Of a DNA stretch of 33,061 bases, positions 17,758-27,524 are shown piece after piece. The notes under the pieces are model-generated. The model saw only the letters and a list, made by a program, of their open reading frames with translations. It had not been told where the DNA came from and made no database searches. Position 1 is the stretch's first letter. The number at the start of each line of letters is the position of its first letter. Source of the stretch: Bacteroidota bacterium (GTDB lineage Bacteria > Bacteroidota > Bacteroidia > Chitinophagales > UBA10324); contig BJGO01000006.1 in assembly GCA_014190535.1 (NCBI GenBank), forward strand, positions 1 through 33,061, given 5' to 3'. The translations under genes and the position numbers were made by a program.

Positions 17758-19490
17758 TGAATAAAGTTCTACCATATTTCCTATTGGCAAGCTTACTGGT
17801 TTCCTGTAAGGTTAAGAAGGAAAGTATGGTTAAAAATTCAGATAAGCTGTATGGCTCATACATCAAGCCTATTGCTGAGATCAAGCAGGAGCAATTTATT
17901 ATCGAGGGTTGCCGCAGACGAATCAGCGGAGATTACAATGCCGCTCTTGTTCAGTTTAACGAAGCATTAAAGATTGACCCTGAAAATGATGTTGCGCTAT
18001 ACAATATCGCATTAACTCATTTTTTTAATCAGGAGTACAATAAAGCACTCGCATATATTAAACCACTATTGAAGCTTAACCATACGAATAAGTGGTACAA
18101 ACTAACAGCCGTAGACATATACGAAATTACCGATCACTATGCTGAAGCCGCTCTGATTATGGAGGCTCTCGCGAAAGAGTATCCGGCTGAACTGGATTAT
18201 CAGTTTGATTATGCTTATTTTCTTATTAAATCAAATGACTACCAGAAAGCCATCAGTGTTTATGATCAGATTGAAAAGTATATCGGATTGAATGAGGAAA
18301 TAGCGAACTCGAGAAAGCAACTTTGGTTGAAACTCAACAAACCGGAAAAGGCAGTTGAGGAATTGAAGGCATTAATTAAAACAGACCCCAGGGAAGCAAA
18401 GTATTATGCTATGCTTGCTGATTTATACATCGCACTTCAAGCAAATGAACAGGCCTATCAGACCGTACAACAACTTATTGAAATAGACAGCACCAATAGT
18501 AAGGCGCAATCTATTATGGCGGACTACTATCTGAGCGTTAAAAATTATCAGCGCGCGTTCCCTTATCTGCGAAATGTATTCAAATCACCTGACGTCGATA
18601 TCGATTATAAAGTTAAAGTGTTATTCTCCTATCTTGACTTGTTACAGGAGTCAAACCGAAAAAATGAAGCAATTATACTAGGTACACTATTAACAGAGGC
18701 CCATCCAAACGAAGCTAAGGCATATGCCATATTCGGTGATATCCTGTTTAACAGCTATGAAGATAGTGAAGCGCTAAACGTGTATTATAAAACATTGGAG
18801 TTAGACAAGAGCCGATTTTCTGTTTGGCAACAAGTGTTTCTCTTACAATCTCGTCTTGGACTTAAAGAGGATTTATTGGTTTATACCACACAGGCACTTG
18901 AATTATTCCCATATCAGCCTTTGGTTTTTTATTACAATGGTTTAGCCTGGCTGGATAAGAAAGAGTACAGGAAGGCGTTAATACCACTTGAGTCTATGTT
19001 GCAATTCGAAGTAGAAGATGTTGGATTAAAGTCGCAGGTACAGGCTACAATTGGCGATTGTTATGATGCGTTGGATGATTTTAATATGGCGGAACGCTAT
19101 TACGAAGATGCACTAAGTACCGACCCCGACAATACCTATGCCCTTAATAACTATGCCTATCATCTTGCCAAAAGAGGAGTTCGACTGGATAAGGCCGAGC
19201 AAATGGCCGCTAAACTGGTCTTACAGGTTGCCCCGGACAATGTTACTTATATTGATACGTATGCCTGGGTGTTGTTTAAACAGAAGAAATACCAGATAGC
19301 CTTGTCTTGGCTTGGTAAAGCCATAACACCAAACACCAAACAGGCAGAAATTCTGGAGCACTATGGCGATATTTTATTTCAAACGGGTAAAGTGGATGAA
19401 GCTATAATATACTGGCAACGCGCACTACAGAATGGTGGTGATAAACAGGTTCTTCAAAAGAAAATTAATGACCGCAAAACGGCTGATTAG
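17757..19490 (+). CDS. Tetratricopeptide-repeat lipoprotein
   Basis: MNKVLPYFLLASLLVSCKVKKES lipobox; multiple TPRs (e.g. YNAALVQFNEALKIDPENDVALYNIALTHF, FNMAERYYEDALSTDPDNTYALNNYAYHLAKRG). ATG overlaps the upstream TAA. Confidence 0.9.
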   Translation: MNKVLPYFLLASLLVSCKVKKESMVKNSDKLYGSYIKPIAEIKQEQFIIEGCRRRISGDYNAALVQFNEALKIDPENDVALYNIALTHFFNQEYNKALAYIKPLLKLNHTNKWYKLTAVDIYEITDHYAEAALIMEALAKEYPAELDYQFDYAYFLIKSNDYQKAISVYDQIEKYIGLNEEIANSRKQLWLKLNKPEKAVEELKALIKTDPREAKYYAMLADLYIALQANEQAYQTVQQLIEIDSTNSKAQSIMADYYLSVKNYQRAFPYLRNVFKSPDVDIDYKVKVLFSYLDLLQESNRKNEAIILGTLLTEAHPNEAKAYAIFGDILFNSYEDSEALNVYYKTLELDKSRFSVWQQVFLLQSRLGLKEDLLVYTTQALELFPYQPLVFYYNGLAWLDKKEYRKALIPLESMLQFEVEDVGLKSQVQATIGDCYDALDDFNMAERYYEDALSTDPDNTYALNNYAYHLAKRGVRLDKAEQMAAKLVLQVAPDNVTYIDTYAWVLFKQKKYQIALSWLGKAITPNTKQAEILEHYGDILFQTGKVDEAIIYWQRALQNGGDKQVLQKKINDRKTAD

Positions 19491-20229
19491 CGTAGTATTT
19501 ATTTTTATAACTGCTGTACTATCCTCATGCGGACTATTGCCCAAGGGACATAAAATTGATAAAGCGTACAATAAGGAATTAACGGAAAAACGAATTGCTG
19601 ACTCGATACTTACCGCACGGCAGTTTAATTACACTTGGTTCCACGCAAAGTGCAAGATCAGGATGACAGATAAAGAGAGCTCCATGGATTTTACTGCTAC
19701 CATTCGGGCCAAGAAGGATAGTGCTATCTGGCTCACTGTTAGTCCTTTTTTGGGTATTGAGGTTGCTCGTATTTTGTTTACTAAAGATTCCGTTTTCATC
19801 ATAAATCGTATCAATAAGTCCAATGATCGATTAGGATATAATGTGATGCGTAATTATACAGATATACCGGTTAGTTTTTATACCATACAGGATTTACTGT
19901 GCGGTAATACGATATACTATCAGGCTGAAAATAGTCTAATGAAAAGACAAGACACAAGCCTGGTGTTGACTTCGTCGGACGAAAAACTTACAAGCAGCGT
20001 GTACCTTAACCGACATTATTACATACAGCAAATGATCATACAGTCACAGAAAGCAGATTACTCACTTCATATTCAACAGCGGGATTATTTTATACCGGAT
20101 AAAACCCCTTTTTCTCAGAACCGAACAATTGAATTGCGTGGAAAAGAGAACGTAAGCTTTGAGGTGCTATTTTCAAAGCTGACGCTAAATGAAATACAGT
20201 CATTCCCATTTCCAATAAATAGCAAGTAA
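19468..20229 (+). CDS. DUF4292-like lipoprotein
   Basis: MTAKRLISVVFIFITAVLSSCGLLPKG lipobox; TWFHAKCKIRMTDKESSMDFTATIRAKKDSAIWLTVSPFLGIEVARILFTKDSVFIINR resembles DUF4292 (LolA/LolB-like fold by analogy). Confidence 0.75.
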   Translation: MTAKRLISVVFIFITAVLSSCGLLPKGHKIDKAYNKELTEKRIADSILTARQFNYTWFHAKCKIRMTDKESSMDFTATIRAKKDSAIWLTVSPFLGIEVARILFTKDSVFIINRINKSNDRLGYNVMRNYTDIPVSFYTIQDLLCGNTIYYQAENSLMKRQDTSLVLTSSDEKLTSSVYLNRHYYIQQMIIQSQKADYSLHIQQRDYFIPDKTPFSQNRTIELRGKENVSFEVLFSKLTLNEIQSFPFPINSK

Positions 20230-21443
20230 TGCGAGGCTTTATTGTCTGTTTATTAGTGCTAACACTTCCTTGCTTTTGCATAGCGCAGAGCCAACAGGAA
20301 CTTCAGAAGAAGAAAGATGCCCTGTTGAAAGAGATCAGTCAATTGCAGAAAGAACTGGATGCAACGACTAAAAATAAAAAAACGACACTTCAACAGCTCA
20401 AGGCCATTCAAAATAAAATAAAAGCCAGGGAGAATTTGATTCAAACATTCAACGAGCAGGTTCATTTAATTGATCAGGATATTACGACTACGAGCACATC
20501 AATAAGTAATTTACGTGTCGAATTGGAAAAGATGCGTGCGAATTATACCAAAATGGTTCGCTATGCTTACAAGCATCGCACGGCTTATGATATTTTGATA
20601 TTTATTTTTTCTGCAGAGAGTTTCAATGATGCACTGGCCCGAATTAAATATACCCGACGATATAACACCTACAAAAAATTTCAGGCCCGCCTGATAACTA
20701 TATCGGTTAATGATTTAAATGAGAAGAAAAAGGTATTAGTAACCCAAAAGGATGAAAAGCAGATTTTGATTGAAGAACAGCAGAAAGAAAAAAAAGCACT
20801 CAGTGTCGAACAACAGCAACAAGATAAAGCAGTAAAAACACTGAGTAAGCAGGAAAAGAAAATCAAAGACAATATTGCCAATAAGAAAAAAGAGCAACAA
20901 AAACTAAATAAGCAAATTCAGGATCTGATAAAAAAAGAGATTGCGGCGGTATCGAAGCCATCAGGGACCAAACCAACATCAGGGTCTACATCTACGATGA
21001 CACTAACTCCCGAAGCCAAAGCCCTCTCCAGCAGTTTCGCATCAAACATGGGTAAACTGCCCTGGCCGGTTGAGGTGGGCACGATATGGGAAACATTTGG
21101 TACTCATGAGCATCCGGTTCTAAAAAATGTTACCACAAAAAATAATGGCTTGGATATTAAAACCAGTAAGGGGGCTAATGTGCGAAGTGTATTTAACGGT
21201 TCTGTGGTGAGTGTACTTACCAATCCGGTATACCACCGCGCTGTATTGATTCGGCATGGCGAATATTTTACGGTGTATAGTAATCTTGAATCCGTAAATG
21301 TTAAGTCCGGCGATAAAGTAACGACCAAACAGATCATCGGTAAAGCATTTACCGATAAGGAAAATGATCTGACTACAGTTCATATTGAGATCTGGAAAGG
21401 AACTGTTTTTCAGAATCCACAACTGTGGCTAATGAAAAAGTAA
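20229..21443 (+). CDS. Murein hydrolase activator EnvC-like (coiled coil plus degenerate M23/LytM domain)
   Basis: Signal peptide, long coiled coil (QQELQKKKDALLKEISQLQKELDATTKNKK...), C-terminal LytM fold LPWPVEVGTIWETFGTHEHPVLKNVTTKNNGLDIKTSKGANVRSV...; ATG overlaps the upstream TAA. Confidence 0.9.
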   Translation: MRGFIVCLLVLTLPCFCIAQSQQELQKKKDALLKEISQLQKELDATTKNKKTTLQQLKAIQNKIKARENLIQTFNEQVHLIDQDITTTSTSISNLRVELEKMRANYTKMVRYAYKHRTAYDILIFIFSAESFNDALARIKYTRRYNTYKKFQARLITISVNDLNEKKKVLVTQKDEKQILIEEQQKEKKALSVEQQQQDKAVKTLSKQEKKIKDNIANKKKEQQKLNKQIQDLIKKEIAAVSKPSGTKPTSGSTSTMTLTPEAKALSSSFASNMGKLPWPVEVGTIWETFGTHEHPVLKNVTTKNNGLDIKTSKGANVRSVFNGSVVSVLTNPVYHRAVLIRHGEYFTVYSNLESVNVKSGDKVTTKQIIGKAFTDKENDLTTVHIEIWKGTVFQNPQLWLMKK

Positions 21444-21446
21444 AAA

Positions 21447-22634
21447 TCAACTATTCAGAAATTCAATGGCCATATAGGCTAACAAACCTGAACCAACGAC
21501 AAGGGCTTTTTCATCGATATCAAATGTTGATGTATGAACCGGAGCGGTTATACCCTTCTGTTTATTGCCTGTGCCGAGGCGAAAAAAACAAGATGGAATT
21601 ATTTGGGAATAATAGGCAAAATCCTCTGAGGCCATACGAATATCAAGGTTTCGGACATTCGACTCGCCAAGGTAGTTCCGGGCTGATTGTATGGCTTTGA
21701 ATGTCACTTGTTCATCATTAATGAGGTATGGATATCCTTTAACGAGATTACAATCAATCACTGCTGATCTTTTTGCCGCTACATTTTTTATGATCTGAAT
21801 AATTTCTTCATGACAATGACTTCTCCAAGGTTCATTCATCGTTCTGAAGGTGCCTGACAGACTGCACCTGTCCGGAACTACATTGGTAGCGCCATGTGCA
21901 TGTAAATCACCGAAGCTAAGTACGGTTGGTGTATCGGATGCGCTGAGTCGTAAAGCCAACTGTTCTAATTCGCAAATCAGTTCGGCGGCTATATACAACG
22001 GATTATTGAGTTCTGCAGGGATAGCCGCATGCCCGCCCCTGCCTTTGATTGTAATATATAATTCATCGCAGGAAGCCATATACATGCCGCTTCTGAAGCC
22101 GCAGGTGCCTACTTCAAGATTTGGAAATACATGAAGGGCCAAGGCAACATCAGGTCGTGGTTGTTCAAGGAACCCGGATGCAATAATTCGGGTAGCACCA
22201 CCGGGGAGCTTCTCTTCTGCGGGCTGAAAAACAAACTTAATGGTACCAGGGAACCGATTGCGCAATGGGTTCAATATGGCCAAGGCCCCAATCAGACACG
22301 TGGCATGCACATCGTGACCGCAGGCATGCATAACGCCATCAATTTTAGAGCAATAATCAGTATGATTCGTCTCGTGTATGGGCAGGGCGTCTATGTCTGC
22401 TCTAAGGAGAATAACAGGTCCATCCTCTTTACTGCCTTTAAGATGTCCGGTTATGCCATATCCGCCGATATTGCATTGATGGGGAATCGATAATTTGTTC
22501 AATTCGGAGTCAATAAAATTCATCGTGTTAGACTCCTGTTCACTCAGTTCAGGGTATTGATGGAGATGTCTCCTGACTTGAACTAAATCTTTCTCCAGTT
22601 CCTGAGCTTTAGCGAAAATTATATCTTTAATCAT
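21447..22634 (-). CDS. M20 family metallopeptidase / N-acyl-amino-acid amidohydrolase
   Basis: RRHLHQYPELSEQE, HACGHDVHATCLIGA, FQPAEEKLPGGATRII, ALHVFPNLEVG, SEDFAYY. Start moved from 22700 to 22634. Confidence 0.93.
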   Translation of the reverse strand: MIKDIIFAKAQELEKDLVQVRRHLHQYPELSEQESNTMNFIDSELNKLSIPHQCNIGGYGITGHLKGSKEDGPVILLRADIDALPIHETNHTDYCSKIDGVMHACGHDVHATCLIGALAILNPLRNRFPGTIKFVFQPAEEKLPGGATRIIASGFLEQPRPDVALALHVFPNLEVGTCGFRSGMYMASCDELYITIKGRGGHAAIPAELNNPLYIAAELICELEQLALRLSASDTPTVLSFGDLHAHGATNVVPDRCSLSGTFRTMNEPWRSHCHEEIIQIIKNVAAKRSAVIDCNLVKGYPYLINDEQVTFKAIQSARNYLGESNVRNLDIRMASEDFAYYSQIIPSCFFRLGTGNKQKGITAPVHTSTFDIDEKALVVGSGLLAYMAIEFLNS

Positions 22635-22644
22635 GTACTCAACA

Positions 22645-22652
22645 CAAAGGTA
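22645..22652 (-). promoter_or_regulatory. Candidate Bacteroidota -7 promoter box for the M20 amidohydrolase
   Basis: Reverse complement TACCTTTG (TAnnTTTG) 10 nt before the ATG at 22634. Confidence 0.35.
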
Positions 22653-22807
22653 ACATGAACATTTTGCACCTATTTTTGCGTTGTTGACTGTGATAATCAT
22701 TAAAAATAATGTACACTAATGCACCAATTTGTTTGTATCACCGTTTTTAATACTAACCCGGTCAGCAACTTGTCCGTAATTTTAAGCTGATTATGACTTT
22801 TTGCCAA

Positions 22808-25573
22808 ATGAAGACATTCCTTATCACTATTCAATTTGTATTGCTTTACAATATGGCTAGTGCTCAGATTTTCTTTAGTGAAGAGTTTAATAACCCTCCT
22901 TGCAACACCGGATGTCCTGCAACCGGCTTCATAAATCCTGCCGGTCCGTGGACACTCACGGATGTAGGAGTTAACGGGCCAACCCCGAATGAATGGTTTG
23001 TTAGTTGCGCTGAAAATGGTGCTTTTGTAGGCGATTGTGGTACCGGTTGTGTCGGCTTGGGCGATGCTACCTTACATATTGCATCAACCATCAATCAGGT
23101 TTTTGCCGGTATTGTTTGCCCAACAGGGGATTGTGGTGCCGCATACTATGCAGGTTTTCCTCCTTTGGATGATGTCACTACAAATAAGCGTATCGAGTCC
23201 CCTACGATCGATTGCTCTTCGGCCTTATGCGCTCCCACAATTTCATTTAAATACATTTTTAACGGTGAGCCTCCTTTCGACTACTTTATGCTGGAGTATT
23301 TTGATGGTGTAACCTGGAATATCCTTGATAATCCTGCACAAACGACCATATGCCCAAATGGACAGGGGCGTTGGACACTATATACATTGCCTTTGCCTGC
23401 CTCAGCAATTGCAAATGCCAATGTTAAAATTGGTTTCAGATGGATAAATAATAACGATGGTAGTGGTGCAGACCCATCTGTTGCCATCGATAGCATCGTG
23501 GTTGGCGCTCCTTCACCCCCTGATGTTCAATTCACAATAGGGGATAATACAGTTTGTACCGGATCAACTACAACCATTACACTTAACAATCCTCAGCCCG
23601 GTGTAACATATAGCTGGGATTATAATAACACTCAAACCTATACCGGAACAACACCACCTGATTTTGTTGCCAATCTCGGAACCGCCGGCGATTATGAAAT
23701 TATCTTAACAGCCGATAATGGGTGCGGCCAATCGACGGCATCCCAAATAATTACCGTAAACGATTGCAATACAATTAATGCAGTAATTGGTCTTACGGCA
23801 ACTGATCTTTGTATTAATGATGCCATAGACTTTTTTGATTTAAGCACGGGGAATATCACTAGTTGGAGTTGGACCTTTAATGGTTCCCAAACCGGCTCAT
23901 CCTCTCTTGAGGATCCGGCTCAAATTGTTTTTGATACTATTGGGTTGCATGAAGTTATTCTTATTGTTTCTGATGGAGTAGTATCTGATACCGACACCGC
24001 ACTGATTAATGTGTATTATTGCCTGCCTCCTCCTGATGCCGCTTTTATTGTCAACTTCAATCCGCCTGTTTGCATTGACAGTTGTGTAACGATTACGAAT
24101 ACAAGCAACTACCTCCCAGGGGCCACATTCAGCTGGACTTTTGAGAGTGGTATTCCCTCAACCGCAAACACAGAAGATCCTCCAGAGATATGTTTTAATT
24201 CTGCCGGTTCATTTGAATTCAAATTAGTCATTACAAATCCTGATGGACAAATGGACAGTGTAACGGTCGACTTTATCGTACTCGACTGCCAGCCACCGCA
24301 GGCGTCCTTTACACCCAATACCGCCGCACTGATATGTGTTGATAGTTGTATGACCTTTAACAATACATCAACAGCTTCTGTTAATGCTACTTATGAATGG
24401 ACCTTCCCCGGCGGCACACCAAACAATTTTATTGGAGCTAATCCGCCCGATATATGTTATGCAACTATTGGCGGTCCCTATGTTGCTAAATTGAAAGTAA
24501 CCGATTTTGGTTTGAGTGATTCGACTACGTTGGATATTACTGTTCAGGATTGTCCCACGTTGGATGCTTTGTTTACGGCTTCTGTTATAAATATCTGTCC
24601 GGGCGATTCGATATTATTTACCGATCAAAGCACCGGTGCTGTTTCGTGGGATTGGACCTTTGCTGGTGGTACACCGTCCACCTTCAGTGGTCAGGCTCCT
24701 CCATACATCACCTATGATGCGCCCGGAACCTATACGGCACAGTTGATTATTACCAATAGCTCCGGAAATGATCAGTATACACTTGATATCATCGTTGACA
24801 ATTGCGGTGCACCTATTCCTGCATTCTCTGCTTCACAAACGGTAATCTGTGCCGGAGATTGTATACAGTTTTTTGATGAGAGCACGAGTAATCCGCAGGG
24901 TTGGTACTGGAACTTCCCCGGCGGCTCCCCATCATTCTCTACACAGGAAAATCCGCCATATATCTGTTACGATGCTCCGGGCGTATATCCGGTTTCGCTT
25001 CGTGTGTTTAATAATCTGGGAATCGATTCCATAACCATTCAGGGATATATTATCGTTAATGCTTCAAGCCAGGTTGCCACTACATTTGATTCCACAACAA
25101 TACTTCTCGGCGAGTCGGTAACGCTTGGCGCTTTCGGCGGGGTTTCGTACACCTGGTACCCGGACTTTTTCCTTAGTGATGATTCTGTTGCGTCCCCTGT
25201 AGCTACACCATTAGACACCACACTCTATTCAGTCGTTATGACCGATTTAAATGGTTGTACAAGCACAGCACAGGTTTTGGTTAATGTTCGTCCGCCAAAT
25301 CAGGTATTTGTACCCAATATATTCTCACCCAATTCCGATGCAGTTAACGATTTTATTAAACTTTACACTACCGGTCCTATTGAACGTTTGGAGTTTCACA
25401 TATTTGACCGTTGGGGCAATCGCGTTTTCTTCTCAGACGATGTTAATGAGCGTTGGGATGGAACATACAATGGAAAAAACTGTAACACGGGTGTGTATGC
25501 CTACTTTTATCGTATAGCCTTTGCTGATGGTAAAGTAATTCGTGGCAAGGGCGATATTACTTTAATCCGATAA
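22808..25573 (+). CDS. Secreted multi-PKD-domain protein with gliding-motility-associated / T9SS type-B C-terminal domain
   Basis: Signal peptide MKTFLITIQFVLLYNMASAQ; six PKD-like repeats with SWTF/EWTF/DWTF cores; C-terminus VFVPNIFSPNSDAVNDFIKLYTTG...LEFHIFDRWGNRVFFS...WDGTYNGKNCNTGVYAYFYRIAFADGK...KGDITLIR. The track start at 22793 is also possible. Confidence 0.92.
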   Translation: MKTFLITIQFVLLYNMASAQIFFSEEFNNPPCNTGCPATGFINPAGPWTLTDVGVNGPTPNEWFVSCAENGAFVGDCGTGCVGLGDATLHIASTINQVFAGIVCPTGDCGAAYYAGFPPLDDVTTNKRIESPTIDCSSALCAPTISFKYIFNGEPPFDYFMLEYFDGVTWNILDNPAQTTICPNGQGRWTLYTLPLPASAIANANVKIGFRWINNNDGSGADPSVAIDSIVVGAPSPPDVQFTIGDNTVCTGSTTTITLNNPQPGVTYSWDYNNTQTYTGTTPPDFVANLGTAGDYEIILTADNGCGQSTASQIITVNDCNTINAVIGLTATDLCINDAIDFFDLSTGNITSWSWTFNGSQTGSSSLEDPAQIVFDTIGLHEVILIVSDGVVSDTDTALINVYYCLPPPDAAFIVNFNPPVCIDSCVTITNTSNYLPGATFSWTFESGIPSTANTEDPPEICFNSAGSFEFKLVITNPDGQMDSVTVDFIVLDCQPPQASFTPNTAALICVDSCMTFNNTSTASVNATYEWTFPGGTPNNFIGANPPDICYATIGGPYVAKLKVTDFGLSDSTTLDITVQDCPTLDALFTASVINICPGDSILFTDQSTGAVSWDWTFAGGTPSTFSGQAPPYITYDAPGTYTAQLIITNSSGNDQYTLDIIVDNCGAPIPAFSASQTVICAGDCIQFFDESTSNPQGWYWNFPGGSPSFSTQENPPYICYDAPGVYPVSLRVFNNLGIDSITIQGYIIVNASSQVATTFDSTTILLGESVTLGAFGGVSYTWYPDFFLSDDSVASPVATPLDTTLYSVVMTDLNGCTSTAQVLVNVRPPNQVFVPNIFSPNSDAVNDFIKLYTTGPIERLEFHIFDRWGNRVFFSDDVNERWDGTYNGKNCNTGVYAYFYRIAFADGKVIRGKGDITLIR
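23519..25060 (+). repeat. Six tandem degenerate PKD-type repeats (protein level)
   Basis: Repeat starts PDVQFTIGDNTVC, NAVIGLTATDLC, DAAFIVNFNPPVC, QASFTPNTAALIC, DALFTASVINIC, PAFSASQTVIC, each with a Cys near the start and most with a second near the end. Confidence 0.8.
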
Positions 25574-25701
25574 TGCCCGTCTGATCGTCATTTTCGCGAT
25601 ATTTTTTTGATTGTACATATTTGTTTTTTCTAATTTTTACAAATCCACTAATCTTTATTATTTCTTTATTGTTATCAAAAAAAATTATTCTTATGTAATG
25701 C

Positions 25702-26469
25702 TTGAACCTCATTCTGCTTGCCAGTACACTCTTTGCCATAAGTGCCTGTACCGTAATTAGACCCGGTGAAGCGGGCGTCAGACAGAAATTCGGTCGACTA
25801 AAAGGAGATGTCATAACTAGTGGTGTGGTGCTGTTTAATCCATTTGTATCCCGGGTGGTTAAAACATCCATACAGACTAAAAACCTTGAATTATCCATAA
25901 CCTTGCCAAGCAAGGAGGGCTTAAGTATCACTTCCCAAATTTCGATTTTATATCGTGTCGATCAGAAAAAATTGCCACTAATCATAGCTAATCTTGGGTT
26001 AAACTTCGAGCCTATCATTGCGAACATTTTTCGTTCGGCATCTGCTGACGTTTGCGCACAGTATTACGCCAAGGATATGCATTCCGGGATGCGTGCAAAA
26101 ATTGAGGAAGCCATCAAACTAAAAATGGATGAGAATCTTCAACATCAGGGCATTATTATTGATGGGGTGCTTATGAAAAGTATTCAATTGCCGGATGGAT
26201 TATCCGCCTCTATTGAACAGAAATTACAGGCAGAACAAGACGCCATGCGTATGCAATTTCTTCTTGAGCAATCGAAACTTGAAGCCGAACGTAAAATTAT
26301 AGAAGTTAAAGGTGTTCGTGATGCTCAAAAGATTCTTTCCGAAGGCTTAACAGAGCAAATTATTCGATACAGGAGTATTGAAGCATTTGAAAATTTGTCT
26401 AAGTCGCCTAATTCCAAGGTGATTATCACGGATGGTGCAACACCATTTCTTATAGACAATCAGAAGTAA
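25702..26469 (+). CDS. SPFH/Band 7 (prohibitin-like) family lipoprotein
   Basis: TTG start; MNLILLASTLFAISACTVIRPGEAGVRQKFGRL... with lipobox ISAC and SPFH core; coiled C-terminus with EAERKIIEVKGVRDAQKIL. Confidence 0.85.
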   Translation: MNLILLASTLFAISACTVIRPGEAGVRQKFGRLKGDVITSGVVLFNPFVSRVVKTSIQTKNLELSITLPSKEGLSITSQISILYRVDQKKLPLIIANLGLNFEPIIANIFRSASADVCAQYYAKDMHSGMRAKIEEAIKLKMDENLQHQGIIIDGVLMKSIQLPDGLSASIEQKLQAEQDAMRMQFLLEQSKLEAERKIIEVKGVRDAQKILSEGLTEQIIRYRSIEAFENLSKSPNSKVIITDGATPFLIDNQK

Positions 26470-26555
26470 TAATTTATTAATGGTACCCAGGATTATTCTC
26501 TGAAAAGGATAAACAGTGTATTGCCTGTCAATTGATAACAGGAATGTCGATTAAA

Positions 26556-27524
26556 CTAATGAGATGCTTTATGTTTATTGTGGTTGTCAGATGGCTTAAT
26601 CAATACAGATAAAGCAATCGATAAACACAACGTAGCGATAATAACCAGAAGCGATATTTCAGTATGTATATGAATGTCGAAATATTGAATCAACATTTTT
26701 ATTCCAATAAACATAAGGACCAGTGATATACCCTGTTGAAGAAATCGAAACATAGTAACAGCATTGCTAAGCATGAAAAACATGGCACGCAAACCAATCA
26801 CGGCAAAAATATTGGACGTGATGATTAACATACTGTCCCGGGTTATGGCAAACGCGGCCGGGATACTGTCTAAAGCAAAAACGATATCAGTTGTAGCAAT
26901 GATTACGATTACTACAAATAAACGGGTTGCCAAGCGTTTACCTTTTTCACGGATAAAAAATCTACCTCCGGCTTCGGTATCACTGATGGGCATATACTTA
27001 TTTAATAATTTATATACAGGACTTTTAGCCGGATCAAATTCATCATCTTCTTTAGTAAATAATATTTTATAACCCGTATAAATTAAAAAAGCACCAAAGA
27101 AGTAAAGCACCCAATGAAACTGACTGACTATGGCTGATCCGGCGGAGATAAATATTAAGCGTAGTATGATTGCGATGAGTATGCCCCAAAATAGAACCAG
27201 TGCATAATATTTGTCAGATACTTTGAAAAAATTCAGGATCAGAATGAAGACAAAAATATTGTCCATCGATAACGAGTATTCCATAATGTAAGCTGAGAAA
27301 TACTCGGCAGTGGCCGCTCTGCCTTTTTCAAGATAGATAATGTAACCATAGGCAACAGCCAGACTAATCCAACAGACACTCTGAAAAAGAGCTTGCTTGA
27401 AACGCATGCCTACCTTGTTTCTTCGTAAATAGAGAATATCCAAAGTCAGAGAGGTGAGTATGATGAACATAAAAAAACCATACTGATAGATAGGGTTATG
27501 TAACAGTTCGCTAATGGAGTTCAA
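26556..27524 (-). CDS. TerC/Alx family integral membrane protein
   Basis: SLSMDNIFVFILILNFF and ATTDIVFALDSIPAAFAITRD motifs; about 9 TM. TTG start overlaps the upstream TGA (TTGA). Confidence 0.92.
   Translation of the reverse strand: MNSISELLHNPIYQYGFFMFIILTSLTLDILYLRRNKVGMRFKQALFQSVCWISLAVAYGYIIYLEKGRAATAEYFSAYIMEYSLSMDNIFVFILILNFFKVSDKYYALVLFWGILIAIILRLIFISAGSAIVSQFHWVLYFFGAFLIYTGYKILFTKEDDEFDPAKSPVYKLLNKYMPISDTEAGGRFFIREKGKRLATRLFVVIVIIATTDIVFALDSIPAAFAITRDSMLIITSNIFAVIGLRAMFFMLSNAVTMFRFLQQGISLVLMFIGIKMLIQYFDIHIHTEISLLVIIATLCLSIALSVLIKPSDNHNKHKASH

Noticed and set aside
26470-26555. Hairpin CCTGT...ACAGG between SPFH and terC genes as terminator
   Set aside because: Only a 5-bp stem and no U-tract on either strand.
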